NCBI GenBank assembly: GCA_947258825.1
Contig: CAMYJX010000006.1
Location: 1-45,106, forward strand
Source: an uncultured Pseudomonadales bacterium
GTDB lineage: Bacteria; Pseudomonadota; Gammaproteobacteria; Pseudomonadales; Azotimanducaceae
Length of the DNA: 45,106 bases
Direction: 5' to 3'
A model generated the notes under the pieces. It ran no database searches and was not told the origin of the DNA. It saw only the letters and a program-made list of their open reading frames with translations. The translations under genes were made by a program, and so were the position numbers. Below, one piece after another: positions 17,880-25,787 of this stretch. How positions within the stretch are numbered: the stretch's first letter is position 1; each line of letters opens with the position of its first letter.

Positions 17880-19178
17880 TCAGCGTATTTTCATGGTGTA
17901 GTTGACCGCCTCGGGCCCAGGATCTTCGATTCCCAGCTCGATCTGCACGGGCGTCCGCGCGGGCATCAATTCCATGTCCGCCGCTTCTCCTGCCAGATAC
18001 TCCAGGGGCTGAAAGCGCCTGCCGGCAACCAGGGCGCCCCGCAGGTCGGTGAAGCGCAGCTCCAGAACCGGGAACGGCTGGGCAAACTGAGCCTCGTTGA
18101 CGATGACGGCGTTCACCAGCAGCACTCCCGGGTCGTTCGGGTCGGAGCGAACGAGAAGATTCTTGGTGCGCAGGAGGCCGAGGTCACTCTGGACTGGCAG
18201 CTCACAACCTACAACGCTGCATACGCTGGCGTAAACCGGTCGCCAGGTTGGATCTTTCGCCCAGTCGTCGAACTGGTACCAGAAAACCTGCAGCACGATG
18301 CCCGCGACTGCAGCCGCAATCGCGAGCCACATCCAGGGACGCCTTCGCGACGGTTCACCGAAGACGACGGATGCCGCTGCGGCAACTTCGGCATCCGAAG
18401 GCGAGGGCACAGCCTCATCATCCCGGTTCGCCGCAGGCGTCACGGGCGCCAGCTCGATTTCCGCGTCATCCACAGGCTGCGAATCCTGGGCTGCTTCCAC
18501 CGGAGCCCCATCTGCTTCGCTGTAATCCTGTGCTGCCTCCACGATGTCGGCGGTATCCGGCATCTCCGGGAGATCAGCAACAGGCTCCTGTACTTCCTCC
18601 TGTACCTCTGGGGTGTCCGGCGCTTCCTGCTCAACCGCCTCTGTCGGCTGGCCGTCTTCTTCGAAACCCGAAAATATCGGCACGACGTTGCGCGGACCCT
18701 GAGGCGATAGATCGCCTTCGGCTTCCTGCTTTCGCAGTGGCGGAGGTTCCTCGATCAGCTCGATGATCGCTTCGGCTTCTTCCGCTACCTCAGGGACTTC
18801 CAGGTCCTCCGCCTCGTCTTCGAGAGGCGCGGGCTCTTCGCCGGCAACGAATCCGGGATCCGGCGTTTCAGGCTCGACGCTGGAGTCGCCGGGAGGGAGA
18901 GATTCTGTGCCGGCAGCATGCCCATTCGGGTCGCGAACCGTTTCCTCTAACTCGCTGAGCAGATCATCCAGCGCATTCTGTGCTTCCTCGTCGCTGGCGT
19001 AGATTTCAACTTCGTCCCAGATCAGATGTTCAACGCCGTTAAACACGGTCAGGCAGGCTCCACAGCGCACCCGGCCGCGCGCGGACTGGAGCTGCGTCTC
19101 GGCCACCCGAAAGCGCGTCCGGCAGCTGGGGCATTCGGTTATCAGCGGTTCAAGATCGTCTTCTGCCACGGGTTTCAT
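17880..19178 (-). CDS. Zinc-ribbon, DUF3426 membrane protein
   Basis: 432 residues. The N terminus carries an MJ0042-type zinc ribbon with Cys16-x2-Cys19 and Cys39-x2-Cys42 (CPSC...CGAC). It is followed by about 230 residues that are strongly acidic and Pro/Ala-rich, probably disordered and with many EE, EAxE and PE repeats. One membrane helix follows (MWLAIAAAVAGIVLQVFWYQF), then a C-terminal DUF3426 domain of about 120 residues with a Cys pair (ASVCSVVGCELP) that may form a periplasmic disulfide. Function is unknown. The gene lies between prmA (6 bp gap) and dusB in the same order as in Pseudomonas. The acidic linker is unusually long, which explains the size above the common 250-400. Confidence 0.9.
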   Translation of the reverse strand: MKPVAEDDLEPLITECPSCRTRFRVAETQLQSARGRVRCGACLTVFNGVEHLIWDEVEIYASDEEAQNALDDLLSELEETVRDPNGHAAGTESLPPGDSSVEPETPDPGFVAGEEPAPLEDEAEDLEVPEVAEEAEAIIELIEEPPPLRKQEAEGDLSPQGPRNVVPIFSGFEEDGQPTEAVEQEAPDTPEVQEEVQEPVADLPEMPDTADIVEAAQDYSEADGAPVEAAQDSQPVDDAEIELAPVTPAANRDDEAVPSPSDAEVAAAASVVFGEPSRRRPWMWLAIAAAVAGIVLQVFWYQFDDWAKDPTWRPVYASVCSVVGCELPVQSDLGLLRTKNLLVRSDPNDPGVLLVNAVIVNEAQFAQPFPVLELRFTDLRGALVAGRRFQPLEYLAGEAADMELMPARTPVQIELGIEDPGPEAVNYTMKIR

Positions 19179-19184
19179 CCGCCG

Positions 19185-20102
19185 TCACGGGCTCCTGCTC
19201 GGAACACCAGCGACCCGCCCATCCATACGAATCCAGTCGCCTTCTCGGGCCACGGGCCGGAAATCAAACGTTGGATAGGCACTACGAATCATCGTTTCCT
19301 GATCATGGAGCAATCCCGAAAGTACAAGCTCACCCGACGAGGCGGTCATAGCGCTCAGCTGACTGGCCAACTCAACCAGCGGGTTAGCAAGAATGTTCGC
19401 AATCACCACGTCGAATACCTGACCCTGGGACGAACCTGCTGCGAGACAGGCTGGGGTGATGACGCTCAATGCTTCTTCATTTACCTCATTGTAGGCCGCG
19501 TTGTCCCGAGTCGCGACCAACGCCTGCGGGTCGTGATCTACGGCGGTCACATGCGCCGCGCCGAGCACAGACGCGGCAAGGGCCAGCACGCCAGACCCGC
19601 AGCCGAAATCCAGCACCCGCTTGCCGCTGAGATCAGCCTCCGCAAGCCAGGCCAGGCAAAGCCGGGTCGTCGGGTGGGAACCCGATCCAAAGGCGAGGCC
19701 CGGATCGAGTCTCAAGGTGGGCAGGCTTCGCTGAGCTGGCTCGATTTCCTGCGCCGCATCGCGAGGCAGCAGCCAGAGTCGCTGGCCGAAGCAGGCCCTG
19801 ACCGCGTGCGCCTGCCAGCGATTCTGCCAATCCTCGTCCTGCACGAACACCACGTCCGCAATGTCGACCCGCAGCTTGGCGAGTTCAGCCCTCAGGACGC
19901 CGATATCGACACTGAGGCCGAACAGAGCGGTCAAACGCGCCTGTTCCCACAGGGGTTGCGAGCCAGGCAGGGGTTCCAGCACCGGGTCGCCGTCCTCCAT
20001 TCCGCTGAGGGTTACGGCGAGGGCGCCCAGCTGCTCCAGCAGGCTGCCGGTCTGTTGCGCATCTCCGGCGTTGGTATCGACGCAAATCTGCAACCAGGAC
20101 AT
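19185..20102 (-). CDS. prmA: Ribosomal protein L11 methyltransferase
   Basis: 305 residues. The N-terminal substrate-recognition part begins MSWLQICVDTNAGDAQQTGSLLEQLGALAVTL. The SAM-binding motif I is KRVLDFGCGSGVLALAASVLGAAHVTAVDHDPQA, preceded by LDPGLAFGSGSHPTTRLCLAWL, a PrmA hallmark. Motif IV is DVVIANILANPLVELA. It trimethylates L11 in the cytoplasm. Only 9 bp separate it from accB, where accC would normally be. The downstream DUF3426 gene starts 6 bp after its stop. Confidence 0.97.
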   Translation of the reverse strand: MSWLQICVDTNAGDAQQTGSLLEQLGALAVTLSGMEDGDPVLEPLPGSQPLWEQARLTALFGLSVDIGVLRAELAKLRVDIADVVFVQDEDWQNRWQAHAVRACFGQRLWLLPRDAAQEIEPAQRSLPTLRLDPGLAFGSGSHPTTRLCLAWLAEADLSGKRVLDFGCGSGVLALAASVLGAAHVTAVDHDPQALVATRDNAAYNEVNEEALSVITPACLAAGSSQGQVFDVVIANILANPLVELASQLSAMTASSGELVLSGLLHDQETMIRSAYPTFDFRPVAREGDWIRMDGRVAGVPSRSP

Positions 20103-20111
20103 GGAAAAATT

Positions 20112-20564
20112 TCAGCTCAGCCGGAACAGCAGATCGCCGCTGGCCACCGCCTGGCCGTTTCCGGCCGCTATTTCGCCACAGGTACCGCCCCGCTCGGCCC
20201 TTATCTCGTTCATCATCTTCATGCTCTCAATGATGCAGAGAACGTCGCCGTGCTCTACCACCTGGCCGACCCGCACGAAAGGCTCGGCATCCGGTGCTGG
20301 CGCCGCGTAAAAAACGCCCGCCATCGGCGCCGTGACCTCACTGCCCGAGGCTACCGCCGAACGTGTCGGCGATAGCGCTGCCTCACTGGAAGAATGGGTC
20401 GCCGAAGCCGGCAAAGATCCTGCCTGTTCCCGGCTCGAGCGGAAATCCGGCGGGCTACCGTATCTGGCGATGCGAATGGCCTCGTCACCGCTGCTTACTT
20501 CCAACTCCGCGATTCCGGATTCCTCGACCAGCTCGATGAGCTTCTTGATCTTGCGCAGGTCCAT
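20112..20564 (-). CDS. accB: Biotin carboxyl carrier protein of acetyl-CoA carboxylase
   Basis: 150 residues. The N-terminal helix MDLRKIKKLIELVEESGIAELEV is followed by a flexible Ser/Ala/Pro linker (about 40-75). The biotinyl domain carries the thumb region and IIESMKMMNEIRA, with Lys116 as the biotin attachment site. It carries CO2 for malonyl-CoA synthesis in fatty acid production. A GGGAG ribosome site precedes the start. The biotin carboxylase gene accC, almost always next to accB, is not here: prmA begins 9 bp downstream. Confidence 0.97.
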   Translation of the reverse strand: MDLRKIKKLIELVEESGIAELEVSSGDEAIRIARYGSPPDFRSSREQAGSLPASATHSSSEAALSPTRSAVASGSEVTAPMAGVFYAAPAPDAEPFVRVGQVVEHGDVLCIIESMKMMNEIRAERGGTCGEIAAGNGQAVASGDLLFRLS

Positions 20565-20597
20565 AGTTTATCTCCCGTCGCCCCCACAAAGCGCAGT

Positions 20598-20627
20598 GAT
20601 AAAGGGGCAGCCATAAAGAGGGGCAGC
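20598..20627. repeat. Imperfect 14/16-bp direct duplication in the aroQ-accB spacer
   Basis: The element ATAAAGGGGCAGC is followed directly by ATAAAGAGGGGCAGC within the 76-bp spacer between aroQ and accB. It is a small example of the tandem duplications seen in other spacers of this window; no function is claimed. Confidence 0.5.
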
Positions 20628-20640
20628 AGCTACAGCGATG

Positions 20641-21099
20641 CTATTTCCTCAGCTGCCCCGGGGTCTCCAGCATCGCCAGCGCCGCCTGCACCGCAAATTC
20701 ATAGCCGCGAGCCCCGAGCCCGGTAATGACACCTTGGGCCACGTCGCTGAGATAGGAGCGCTGGCGGAAGTCTTCCCTTGCGTGAACGTTAGAAAGATGC
20801 ACCTCGATGAAAGGAATGCCGACGCCCAGCAGGGCATCACGAAGCGCAATGCTGGTGTGCGTGAAGGCTCCGGGATTGAAGATGATGAAGCGCACCCCGT
20901 CGGTCGCCGCCTGCTGAATGGCGCCCACCAGCTCGTGCTCAGCGTTGCTTTGCAGGCAGCTGAGCTCATGGCCAGCCTCTGCCGCCAGCGCCTGCAGGCG
21001 GGCGTCGATATCCGCCAGCGTGTCGAATCCGTAGATTTCAGGTTCTCGGCTGCCGAGAAGGTTGAGGTTGGGGCCGTTAAGGACCAGCAAACGGGACAT
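20641..21099 (-). CDS. aroQ: 3-dehydroquinate dehydratase, type II
   Basis: 152 residues with all type II motifs. [19 protein letters not shown] holds the catalytic tyrosine and the mobile-loop arginine, [18 protein letters not shown] follows, and [13 protein letters not shown] contains the catalytic histidine. It dehydrates 3-dehydroquinate to 3-dehydroshikimate in the shikimate pathway as a dodecamer. A GGGAGAG ribosome site precedes the ATG. The order dsbD-aroQ-accB is that of Pseudomonas. Confidence 0.97.
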   Translation of the reverse strand: MSRLLVLNGPNLNLLGSREPEIYGFDTLADIDARLQALAAEAGHELSCLQSNAEHELVGAIQQAATDGVRFIIFNPGAFTHTSIALRDALLGVGIPFIEVHLSNVHAREDFRQRSYLSDVAQGVITGLGARGYEFAVQAALAMLETPGQLRK

Positions 21100-21168
21100 C
21101 TGGTGCTCTCCCTGGGTTCTGATGACAATCTGGCAGAACCCTCCTTCTACGGAGAGTTAGCTGCACAA

Positions 21169-23136
21169 TCAACGCAATATAGCCGCAATTTCGCCGGATT
21201 TCTCCGCTGAATCTTTGCTCAGCACAGCCGCCAGATGGCGCGCCAGAGCCGCTGCGCCGATCTCCCCTTGTATTCGAACGTCGCTCATCTCGCTGCCATC
21301 ATGCGCAAAAAATACCAGGCTGGGAGGGCCGAACAGGCCAAAAGCTTCCAGCAGCTTTTTGTCTTGCGCGTTGTTGGCGGTCACGTCCGCCCGCAGCAAA
21401 CGGAACTTCTGAAGCCTGTCGGCCACTTCGGGACGCGGGAAAACGGACCGCTCCATCACTTTGCAGGAGATGCACCAGTCGGCATACAGATCCAGCACCG
21501 CGGGCTTGCCATCCGCCGATGCCTGGGCGAGCTGGCGATTCAGATCATCCAGGGATCGCACCGGCAGCCAGCTTTCCTCCTGCGCGTGGCCGCCCTGAGG
21601 AGAAGGCGCTGCGGCCAGCGTCATCCGGGACAGCGGCTGCAGAGGATTATCCGCCCCGCTTGCTGCCCCGATCAAGAGCAGCACGCCGTAAATAAAGCTC
21701 AGGGATCCTCCCGCCTTCCAGAGTTGGCCCCAGCCCTGCCGAGGAGAAAAATCCAGCGCGCCCAGATAAACGCCACTGCCAATGGCCAGGGTGGCCCAGA
21801 GGGCAAGCGTCAGGGCTGGGGGAACAACCCGCTCCAGCAACCAGACGGCCACAGCCAGCAAAAGGACCCCGAATACTGCCTTGACCGCGTTCATCCACGC
21901 ACCGGCCCGCGGCAGCAGATGCCCCCCGCTGGCGCCAATGAGCAAAAGCGGCGTTCCCATTCCCAAGCCCAGGGCAAGCAGCGCGCCGCCACCCAGGGCG
22001 GCATCGCCCGTGCCGCTGATATAAATGAGCGCCCCGGCCAGCGGCGCGGAAACGCAGGGTGAAACCACCAGCGCGGAGAGCGCGCCCATCACCAGAACGC
22101 TGGCATGTTTTCCGCCTCCCGCTCGACTTCCCAGGGCATTGAGCGCGTTCTGCCAGCTAGGCGGAAGCTGCAGCTCGTAAAATCCGAACATGGACAGGGA
22201 CAGCACGGCGAACACGGCAGCAAAAAACACCAGCACGGGTGCCGACTGCAGGGCAGCCTGCAAGTTCAGGCTGGCGCCGAAAAGCCCCACCAGGGTGCCC
22301 AGCGCGGCATAAGTGAGCGCCATGCCCAGCACGTAGGCCAGGGACAGCGTGAACGCCCGACGACGCGTGATGCTGTCGGATTCCCCGACGATAATGCTGG
22401 ACAGAATCGGCACCATGGGCAGCACGCAGGGTGTGAACGCCAGCCCCACGCCCCCCAGGAAAAACAAAGCCAGGGCCATCAGGCGGCTGCCGTCGGCAAG
22501 CATGGATGCCAATGCCTGGTCCTGAGTTTCGGGAACGGCGCCCGAACGCTCCGGCACCGAATTCGCCGTGCCGGTATCTCTGTCGGAGCTGCCGGCCAAC
22601 CCCGAAGATGGACCCCCAGCCTCTCCGCCGGCAGCGAGGTCGAACGCCATCCATCTGGTTTCAGGCGGATAGCACAGGCCGGCATCCGCACATCCCTGGT
22701 AACTTATCCCCACCTCAACCAGCCCGGAGCCCGATTCTACCGGCACGCGCACCTGGGCCTGATGGTAGTAAACCTCAACCTCACCGAAATAATCGTCGAT
22801 TTTCTTTTTGCCGGGGGGGATTTCCGGCTCGCCCAGGACAACGGGCGAGCTCGAATCTTCGGCGCTCAACCGGGTCGAGAAGTCAAAACGGTGACGATAG
22901 AGATAGTAGCCGTCGGGCATCTCCCAGCGGGCGAGCAGCGCACCGTCGGCGCCGAGCTCGGCGGTCAGCACAAACGCCTGATCCACCGTCAGAAAATCAG
23001 GCTCTTCGTCAAGCCAAGCTTTGAGCCCGCTGGTGGCTTCGGCACCGGCTAAAGCGGGGACCAGCCCTATCAGCAAAATACTCAGCCATTGACGGATCAT
23101 TCTCTTGCCCCGCGCACTGCGTCGCGCTCTTGCCAT
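21169..23136 (-). CDS. dsbD: Protein-disulfide reductase DsbD
   Basis: 655 residues. The signal peptide follows a basic stretch (MARARRSARGKRMIRQWLSILLIGLVPALAGA); the start at 23136 has AGGA six bases upstream, and an inner ATG at 23100 is possible. The N-terminal periplasmic domain has the redox pair region YQGCADAGLCYPPE. The central eight-helix part carries the two buried cysteines in FTPCVLPMVPILSSI and SPCVSAPLAGALIY. The C-terminal thioredoxin domain has DWCISCKVMERSVF (CxxC). It passes electrons from cytoplasmic thioredoxin to DsbC/DsbG and to cytochrome c maturation. It heads the leftward run and is divergent from a lipoprotein gene, 93 bp apart. Confidence 0.97.
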   Translation of the reverse strand: MARARRSARGKRMIRQWLSILLIGLVPALAGAEATSGLKAWLDEEPDFLTVDQAFVLTAELGADGALLARWEMPDGYYLYRHRFDFSTRLSAEDSSSPVVLGEPEIPPGKKKIDDYFGEVEVYYHQAQVRVPVESGSGLVEVGISYQGCADAGLCYPPETRWMAFDLAAGGEAGGPSSGLAGSSDRDTGTANSVPERSGAVPETQDQALASMLADGSRLMALALFFLGGVGLAFTPCVLPMVPILSSIIVGESDSITRRRAFTLSLAYVLGMALTYAALGTLVGLFGASLNLQAALQSAPVLVFFAAVFAVLSLSMFGFYELQLPPSWQNALNALGSRAGGGKHASVLVMGALSALVVSPCVSAPLAGALIYISGTGDAALGGGALLALGLGMGTPLLLIGASGGHLLPRAGAWMNAVKAVFGVLLLAVAVWLLERVVPPALTLALWATLAIGSGVYLGALDFSPRQGWGQLWKAGGSLSFIYGVLLLIGAASGADNPLQPLSRMTLAAAPSPQGGHAQEESWLPVRSLDDLNRQLAQASADGKPAVLDLYADWCISCKVMERSVFPRPEVADRLQKFRLLRADVTANNAQDKKLLEAFGLFGPPSLVFFAHDGSEMSDVRIQGEIGAAALARHLAAVLSKDSAEKSGEIAAILR

Positions 23137-23229
23137 CTGATTTCCTGTGACCCCTGGAATACGTTGGAGTTCTACCGCGCCCGCGGCACTATACGCGCAT
23201 GACGCCGCAGACGACGACGAACCAGTCCC

Positions 23230-23991
23230 TTGAAGTTTAGAGAATTCCTTCGCATCCGAGCGAACAAACGATCAACGCCGCTCATTCCAGCAACTTTTCT
23301 GCTTATATTCCTCTGCGCCGGCTGCCAGGCGCCTCAAAACAGGAACGAGGAGGCTTCCGGAATCACGCGCAAGCCACCGGCCGACGCCCAACCCATCCCT
23401 GCGGGGCAAGCAGATGAAGCCGAGATCAATACCCTGCTCGAAGATGCGGAAGTGGCTATGGCAACGGAACATTTCATCTATCCTGCCAGCAACAGCGCGC
23501 TGGCGTCCTACGACCGGGTGCTGATTCTGGACCCGGACAACGAAATCGCGTTGCGCGGGCTTGAGTCCATCGCCGGGCACTACCTTGCCAGGGCCATGGA
23601 CGCGGCAGACAAACGCCGTTTCGAGCAGGCTCGAGCCTTCCTTGAGCAGGCGCAGCTGGTCGACCCGCAGCATCCGGGTATCATACCGACCCGGGAACAG
23701 ATCACGATGCTTTCCTCTGCCAGACGAACGACCGTGAGCCTGGATCCGGACATTCTGAAAGCCCGGGACCCATTGCTGTTAGAATCGCTGCGCGAAGCCG
23801 GCAGGCAAAGCCGTCAGTCTGGTTGCCGCGCCGTGATATATGCCCGATCCGATGCGGAGGGTCGATGGATCTATCAGCAGATGAGTAACGACGCCGAGGC
23901 GAATAACGATGAGCGTGTTCGCGCAAACGTCCAGATTTCCTGGCCCGCAAGAATCGAGGTACTGTGCTTTTCAGATCAAGTCCACCGCTGA
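23230..23991 (+). CDS. Putative lipoprotein with TPR-like repeats
   Basis: 253 residues from a TTG; no ATG or GTG lies in a better place, and the ribosome site is poor. A hydrophobic segment PATFLLIFLCAGC ends in a lipobox-like Cys at about position 32. Residues 64-150 look like two or three TPR-type helix pairs (LASYDRVLILDPDNEIALRGLESIAGHYLARAMDAADKRRFEQARAFLEQAQLVDPQHP). The remainder is not recognised. It could be a periplasmic assembly factor. It is followed 9 bp later by the PCu(A)C gene, so it is the first gene of a three-gene unit. Confidence 0.78.
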   Translation: MKFREFLRIRANKRSTPLIPATFLLIFLCAGCQAPQNRNEEASGITRKPPADAQPIPAGQADEAEINTLLEDAEVAMATEHFIYPASNSALASYDRVLILDPDNEIALRGLESIAGHYLARAMDAADKRRFEQARAFLEQAQLVDPQHPGIIPTREQITMLSSARRTTVSLDPDILKARDPLLLESLREAGRQSRQSGCRAVIYARSDAEGRWIYQQMSNDAEANNDERVRANVQISWPARIEVLCFSDQVHR

Positions 23992-24000
23992 TGCTTAACG

Positions 24001-24465
24001 ATGTTTAAGGGCTGTCGAAGCCGCTGGCGCGAGATTGCCTGGCTCCTGATGACGCTGATTCTCGTCGGGGGCTGCGGCCAACCGACAACGGTGAAAGAAG
24101 GGCCGCTGCAGATTTCCGACGCCCGGATTCGTGCGCTGGCGCCAGGGCAGGACAAGACGGCAGCCTATTTCGACGTGCACAACCCCGGCGCTGCCGACAT
24201 AACCCTGGTGGGCGCCGAAATGGCCGTTGCCCGGACCGTGGAGATCCACCGGATCATTCGCGATGGCGACATGGTTCGCATGCGCCGTCAGCCCGAGGTT
24301 GTGATATCGGCGGGAGAAACCGTACGCTTCGCGCCGGGTGGTCTGCACCTGATGATCTTCGGTGTATCCTCTGCCGTCGACGGTGCCGAGATCGCTCTGA
24401 ATCTAAGTGATGGAAGAAGCGTCGACGCCCGGTTCAGAGAAGTGCCATTGGGAGCGCAGCAGTAA
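24001..24465 (+). CDS. Periplasmic copper chaperone PCu(A)C, lipoprotein form
   Basis: 154 residues. MTLILVGGCGQP gives a lipobox, so the protein is probably membrane-anchored rather than free. The copper-binding pattern H-x10-M-x21-H-x-M is present: the His of VEIHRIIRDGD, the Met of MVRMRRQPE, and LHLM in GGLHLMIFG. The family hands Cu(I) to the CuA centre or to Sco1 for cytochrome oxidase assembly. It sits between a TPR lipoprotein and a DUF2333 gene, with its stop overlapping the next start (TAATG). DsbD lies divergently nearby, which fits periplasmic thiol and metal work, but the link is inference. Confidence 0.92.
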   Translation: MFKGCRSRWREIAWLLMTLILVGGCGQPTTVKEGPLQISDARIRALAPGQDKTAAYFDVHNPGAADITLVGAEMAVARTVEIHRIIRDGDMVRMRRQPEVVISAGETVRFAPGGLHLMIFGVSSAVDGAEIALNLSDGRSVDARFREVPLGAQQ

Positions 24466-25508
24466 TGGCTGATAACACAGCGTGGGAAAGACTCGTTCAG
24501 GTTGGTGCCGGACCGGGTCGTATGGGTCGTGCCGGCAGAATCGCCGGAGCGGTGGTCGGCGTCTACCTGCTGATCTGCCTGGTGATGAGCTGGTGGTGGG
24601 ACTACGAGCCCGATAATTTTTCGGTGCGCGAAAGCGCGATGGAGAACGCCGAGCAGCACAGCCGGCCACTGGTTATCGGCTACGTTGCCACGGCGACTGT
24701 AATCAGGGTGGCCGAGACCCTCCTGGAGAGGCGGGGAGGCTATCTTTCCAACGACGTTTTTCCACCCGGCATCTGGATGGATAACGTCCCCAACTGGGAA
24801 TTCGGCGTTCTGACCCAGCTGCGAGACATGGCTCGCGCCTATCGCATCGACTTTTCCCGATCTCAGAGCCAGTCCACCGAGGACGTGGATCTGGCCGAAG
24901 CCGAAGGCAAATTTTTCTTCGACAACGCCAGCTGGGCTTTCCCGCAGACCGAAAGTGAATATCGAGACGGCATCCGGTTGTTCGAGCGCTATCTGGAGCG
25001 CCTGGCCGACTCCAACCGGCCAGATGCCCAGTTTTATGCCAGGGCAGACAACCTGCAGCAATGGCTGCAGGGGGTGGAGACGCGCCTGGGCAGCCTGTCC
25101 CAGCGGCTGTCCGCAAGCGTGGGCAAACGGCAGCTGAACATCGACCTGGCGGGAGATGCCGCCGCCCTGCAATCCACCGACGTACCGCGTGACCAGGAAT
25201 ACAAAACCCCCTGGCTGCAGATCGACGATGTGTTCTATGAGGCGCGAGGCCAGACCTGGGCGCTGATTCACCTTCTGCGCGCCATGGAGGAAGACTTTGG
25301 CGATGTTCTGGACAAGAAGAACGCCCGGGTCAGCCTGCAGCAGATCATCCGCGAGCTGGAGCCCACGCAGCAGACGATCTGGAGCCCGTTCATCCTCAAC
25401 GGCGACGGGTTGGGGCTGCTTGCCAACCATTCGCTGGTCATGGCCTCCTATATCTCACGAGCAAACGCGGCGATTACCGATCTTCGCAGCCTGCTGACCC
25501 AGGGCTGA
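24465..25508 (+). CDS. DUF2333 inner-membrane-anchored protein
   Basis: 347 residues. One N-terminal membrane helix (IAGAVVGVYLLICLVMSWWW) is followed by a large, mostly helical periplasmic part. Features characteristic of DUF2333 are YLSNDVFPPGIWMDNVPNWEFGVLTQLRD and the segments ending in WSPFILNGDGLGLLANHSLVMASYISRANAAI. Function is unknown. Translation is coupled to the PCu(A)C gene (TAATG). It ends the three-gene unit, and 267-280 bp later comes the pyrophosphatase gene. Confidence 0.9.
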   Translation: MADNTAWERLVQVGAGPGRMGRAGRIAGAVVGVYLLICLVMSWWWDYEPDNFSVRESAMENAEQHSRPLVIGYVATATVIRVAETLLERRGGYLSNDVFPPGIWMDNVPNWEFGVLTQLRDMARAYRIDFSRSQSQSTEDVDLAEAEGKFFFDNASWAFPQTESEYRDGIRLFERYLERLADSNRPDAQFYARADNLQQWLQGVETRLGSLSQRLSASVGKRQLNIDLAGDAAALQSTDVPRDQEYKTPWLQIDDVFYEARGQTWALIHLLRAMEEDFGDVLDKKNARVSLQQIIRELEPTQQTIWSPFILNGDGLGLLANHSLVMASYISRANAAITDLRSLLTQG

Positions 25509-25580
25509 AGCAGGCAAGGTTCGCCCTTCCCGACTACAAAGCCGGTTACAAACGACGGCAGATTTCTATGTGGCGCCCGG

Positions 25581-25609
25581 TTCTTATTCAAGCATCCCTC
25601 CGCTAGAAT
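25581..25609 (+). promoter_or_regulatory. Candidate promoter of the pyrophosphatase gene
   Basis: A good -10 hexamer TAGAAT (25604-25609) lies 17 bases after the weak -35 TTCTTA (25581-25586). Transcription would begin near 25616, just before the structured leader, leaving a 5' UTR of about 170 nt. The -35 fit is poor, so an activator or another sigma factor is possible. Confidence 0.4.
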
Positions 25610-25615
25610 ACGCGC

Positions 25616-25787
25616 CGCTGCGCTGCTACCAGCAGGCAAACGTCAACTGCTGGCACCGGGGTACGACCACGCACGCACGAGCTTGCCAGCTGGTCGCGCC
25701 AATGCAGCTGCGAAGGTGAAAGTCGCCCGATGAAACAAGAGGCCCTCACCTTAAAAGCTCAATAATTAAGAGACCTTGGGGAATTTA
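25616..25787 (+). ncRNA. Candidate structured 5' leader upstream of the pyrophosphatase
   Basis: Three stems with perfect arms can be read. The first is CCAGCAG (25629-25635) with CTGCTGG (25647-25653). The second is GACCA with TGGTC around 25664-25695. The third is AAGGTGA (25713-25719) with TCACCTT (25746-25752), enclosing 26 nt. The 5' arm of the first stem can alternatively pair with CTGCT just upstream (25623-25627), giving two mutually exclusive hairpins. I recognise no known riboswitch class. The last stem ends about 25 nt before the ribosome site GGGGA. Confidence 0.4.

Noticed and set aside
19026..20375. 449-aa plus-strand frame over prmA and accB
   Set aside because: prmA and accB motifs are complete on the minus strand; this frame is a GC-rich shadow crossing gene borders.
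25616..25787. c-di-GMP (GEMM) or cobalamin riboswitch before the pyrophosphatase
   Set aside because: Short stretches such as GGCAAAC and GGTGAAAGTC recall parts of these classes, but the order and the conserved cores do not match.
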